A stretch of 6,909 nt of DNA, taken from an uncultured Ruminococcus sp. GTDB lineage: Bacteria; Bacillota; Clostridia; Oscillospirales; Ruminococcaceae. Below are positions 5,211-6,909 of the stretch, piece after piece. The stretch is from contig CAMNJD010000375.1 in the NCBI GenBank assembly GCA_946540705.1, positions 1-6,909 on the forward strand. Direction: 5' to 3'. Under the pieces are notes generated by a model that saw only the letters and a list, made by a program, of their open reading frames with translations, ran no database searches and was not told the origin of the DNA. Within the stretch, counting starts at the first letter, position 1. Each line of letters begins with the position of its first letter. The translations under genes and the position numbers were made by a program.

Positions 5211-6236
5211 TTATTCACCGAGAATCGGCTGCCCGTATTTGAAAAGGATAGCATTGATCTCAAAAATATCGTAGATACCATTCTGTGAGCAATAAGAAAT
5301 GATGAGGTCAAACGGATCGCTGGGTGACAAAGCAATTCCTGCGCATCGCAGAAGCTCAGTCATTGTCTGCCAATCAAGCCGAAGCGCAATTGCAAATGCA
5401 ATGGCTGTTTTCTTACTTGGCTTATAATTTGGCTTGCATTTGATGCTGGAGAATACTTTTCGGTCAATGTTCGCTTTTTTGTACACAGTTACATCATCCA
5501 TACCGCTTGCGTCAATCAGTTTGAATAAACGCTGCTGAAAGGTATCTCCAGTATCCTTGAGAATCTGATCGAGTGGCTTTGCGGCTGCCGGAAATGATGC
5601 AGCAAAGTCAGAAGGCATATTACCTGTGTGGTATTGCTGAGCGGCGCAGCGTCTGCGGAATATCTCATAATCCTTTCCGCGCTTGTATTCTTCGCTCTCC
5701 AGCATTTGAATCTGGTGTTCATCCAGATAGGCGTCAATTGAGCCGACTAATTTTTCCGAAAGCACAAACGATGCTCTGCCAAACACAACCAGTATAACAG
5801 TCATTTCATGCGTCAGCAGGAATTTTCCGATTGCCGACAATGCGATATCGAGTGCAGCATCCTTCGGGAAGCCATACACACCGGTTGCGATAAGCGGAAA
5901 TGCAATACTTTGTGCATTTAGTTCAGCAGCAAGTTTCAGCGAATTCTCATAACAGGAACGCAATATATCCTTCTCGCCGTGATTGCCGTCCTCCCAAGCC
6001 GGACCGACTGTATGAATGATGTATTTTGCTGACAAGCCGAAAGCAGGTGTTACCGCTGCCTCGCCGGGTTCGATATTTCCGATCTTTTTTCGTTCTGCTA
6101 AAAGCTCATCGACACCGGCAGCATTGTATATTGCGCTGTCTGTTCCGCTGCCGATGACAGGCTTCGGATTTGCGGTATTCACTATGATATCGGCTTTGAC
6201 TTTTGTGATATCATTTCGGATTATCTGAAATGGCAT
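5211..6236 (-). CDS. Macro-domain protein with C-terminal helix-turn-helix-like domain
   Basis: The product has 341 residues. The ATG at 6236 is chosen because an AGGCGGTG ribosome site lies about 8 bases upstream and the macro fold starts directly; a GTG at 6260 would add eight unusual residues and overlap the preceding frame. Residues 1-175 form a macro domain, which binds ADP-ribose and often hydrolyses ADP-ribosyl or O-acetyl-ADP-ribose esters. Visible signatures are N8-D9-I10-T11, N20 and N23, the glycine loop G29-S-G31, H75-TVGP and FPLIATGVYG (113-122). Residues 175-232 are a linker rich in charged residues. Residues 233-341 are helical, with KANIDRKVFSSIK and KKTAIAFAIAL segments that look like a Cro/XRE-type helix-turn-helix, ending in DIFEINAILF and QPILGE. 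The combination suggests a cytoplasmic ADP-ribose eraser or a sensor that also binds nucleic acid, which is inference. It follows the mcrC remnant by 16 bases and precedes the ADP-ribosylglycohydrolase, probably as part of one transcript. Confidence 0.88.
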   Translation of the reverse strand: MPFQIIRNDITKVKADIIVNTANPKPVIGSGTDSAIYNAAGVDELLAERKKIGNIEPGEAAVTPAFGLSAKYIIHTVGPAWEDGNHGEKDILRSCYENSLKLAAELNAQSIAFPLIATGVYGFPKDAALDIALSAIGKFLLTHEMTVILVVFGRASFVLSEKLVGSIDAYLDEHQIQMLESEEYKRGKDYEIFRRRCAAQQYHTGNMPSDFAASFPAAAKPLDQILKDTGDTFQQRLFKLIDASGMDDVTVYKKANIDRKVFSSIKCKPNYKPSKKTAIAFAIALRLDWQTMTELLRCAGIALSPSDPFDLIISYCSQNGIYDIFEINAILFKYGQPILGE

Positions 6237-6252
6237 GGAGCAACACCGCCTC

Positions 6253-6600
6253 TTATACACTATTAAAGAATAATTGCCTGAATTTGTTTTCGCTGTCTTT
6301 TATCAAGCTGACAAAAGCCCCATAGCTTTCAGCCTTTTGCGGAATAAGCAATCCGTGTTTGATAACGCAGATATCCTCACGGGCTTTTACATTATTTTCG
6401 TATTTCACGCCCTCGTTCAGCATTAACCGTACATCTCCGGTCAACTGCGAATCCGGATACAGATAATAGCCTGTTTTGGCATCAAAACGAAACATATACG
6501 CCAATAGCTGTAAGTAGTCCTTACCGCCGACGTTATCAGCAGGCTTGTATTTGGCATCTGCTATCAGTCGAGGAGTATGTTCTCGTCCGATAAAATATAG
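6253..6600 (-). pseudogene. mcrC: C-terminal remnant of McrC
   Basis: McrC is the nuclease partner of the McrB GTPase in McrBC restriction, which cuts modified DNA. The frame from about 6600 to the stop at 6253 encodes some 115 residues. It starts near LYFIGREHTPR and shows RLIADAKYKP, which carries the D-x-K half of the PD-(D/E)XK nuclease site, then DYLQLLAYMFRFDAKTGYYLYP and an ICVIKHGLLIP segment typical of the McrC C-terminus. Full proteins have roughly 350-450 residues, so the N-terminal DNA- and McrB-contact part and the first catalytic Asp are missing. There is no usable start codon: the first possible one is a TTG at 6504, after the nuclease motif. The upstream sequence switches directly to an mcrB fragment in another frame, so an internal deletion joined the two genes. 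Confidence 0.82.
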
Positions 6601-6823
6601 CCGTTGCTGATGATATCCGCAGCGATCTCTTTTGCGAGATAAGATTTGCCCGTGCCGGGGGCACCTCGGAATATGATGTTTTGGATTCGATCAGCATAGA
6701 AGAATATGGATTTCTATAGCCTTTGGACTGCTGCACAAGTTCTTCCTGGACTGCTGTATCATTTTCTTCCTGTTCCGTTTCTTTTTCTTGCTTTCATTCA
6801 ACCACGAACTCCAGTTTCTCTAG
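6598..6823 (-). pseudogene. mcrB: Fragment of McrB around the Walker A motif
   Basis: McrB is the AAA+ GTPase that recognises DNA and drives cleavage by McrC. Here a Walker A motif GAPGTGKS is encoded at 6642-6665, preceded by NIIFR and followed by YLAKEIAADIISNG, as in clostridial McrB ATPase domains. Upstream, a Glu/Gln-rich linker leads to QQSKGYRNPYSSMLIESK, but in a different frame: the change falls at an AAAA run (6679-6682), where one more A would restore ESKNIIFRG. Further up the linker frame has a TGA stop (6794-6796) within EKLEFVVE-stop-KQEKE. Near 6823 the similarity gives way to a possible dispersed repeat. The rest of the GTPase domain (Walker B and sensor parts) is missing because the sequence jumps to mcrC near 6600. 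The fragment cannot make a working protein. Confidence 0.75.
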
Positions 6824-6909
6824 GGAAGCACTGATTAAATCTGGTGCGCAAGATGCGCAGTCAGATTTTTCGTCAGATTGTATGAAAACGACGCCGCTGG
6901 GCTGACGCC
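6823..6909 (+). repeat. Possible end of a dispersed repeat or insertion sequence
   Basis: The coding sense of the mcrB fragment stops at CTAG/GGGAAGCACTGATTAA (from about 6819). GGGAAGCACTGATTAA resembles the terminal inverted repeats of some IS5-type elements, and the sequence beyond it has no coding sense on the minus strand. The other end lies outside the window, so neither a transposase nor a target duplication can be shown. This is inference from the abrupt change and the look of the end. Confidence 0.3.
6837..6870 (+). terminator. Hairpin followed by a T-run
   Basis: AAATCTG (6837-6843) pairs with CAGATTT (6862-6868), and TGCGCA (6845-6850) with TGCGCA (6854-6859) around an AGA loop; a short internal loop separates the two stems. 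The plus strand ends in TTTTT (6866-6870). It has the form of an intrinsic terminator for plus-strand transcription and could insulate the end of the suspected repeat. Confidence 0.45.

Noticed and set aside
6237..6260. GTG start for the macro-domain gene
   Set aside because: It adds eight Cys/Arg-rich residues and overlaps the mcrC remnant; the ATG at 6236 has a suitable ribosome site.
6723..6905. Plus-strand open frame at the right edge
   Set aside because: It is antisense to the mcrB linker for its first half and crosses a hairpin with a T-run; no start signal.
1..6909. CRISPR array, tRNA or rRNA genes
   Set aside because: No regularly spaced repeats, cloverleaf-like segments or rRNA-like sequence were seen on either strand.

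Overview
The window looks like a low-to-moderate GC Gram-positive anaerobe of the Clostridia, most likely a Ruminococcus-like gut bacterium. Support comes from strong AGGAGG-type ribosome sites, a secreted protein with dockerin-type calcium loops and a KTGD-type C-terminal surface signal, and mobile-element genes typical of clostridial integrative elements. The species assignment is inference from gene content, not from a marker gene.

Layout. Bases 1-453 hold no convincing gene. They contain a good sigma-A-like promoter, a strong 36-base hairpin and smaller dyads, and look like a long leader for the next gene. Bases 454-1653 (+) encode a 399-residue secreted surface protein: signal peptide, two repeats that each start with a dockerin-type EF-hand loop, an Ig-like beta domain, a Thr/Ala-rich stalk, and a degenerate sorting signal. 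A strong intrinsic terminator (1737-1778) closes this unit. Bases 1758-3280 are the wreck of a mobilizable element: the C-terminal tail of a large serine recombinase (-), a hairpin-rich stretch that may contain the transfer origin, the N-terminal catalytic part of a relaxase (+), and an intact 69-residue gene with its own promoter. A perfect 17-bp inverted repeat (3297-3341) separates this from the rest.

Bases 3385-6909 read leftward and form a degraded defence or ADP-ribose cluster. In transcription order it runs: the start of mcrB (Walker A region), fused by a deletion to the end of mcrC (PD-(D/E)XK nuclease region); an intact macro-domain protein with a C-terminal helix-turn-helix-like domain; a terminator-like hairpin that carries the next promoter; and an ADP-ribosylglycohydrolase fused to an SseB-like domain. 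Reading past the stop of that last gene shows the same frame continuing, then shifting at an A-run into a second SseB-like domain. The original gene therefore probably encoded one protein of about 577 residues, now broken by an amber stop and a one-base deletion.

How the genes may work together. The macro protein and the ADP-ribosylglycohydrolase both belong to families that bind or remove ADP-ribose, so together they could be a module that reverses or senses ADP-ribosylation, placed downstream of a McrBC restriction system. That system is clearly dead here, and the hydrolase gene has lost its last domain. I found no CRISPR array, tRNA or rRNA.
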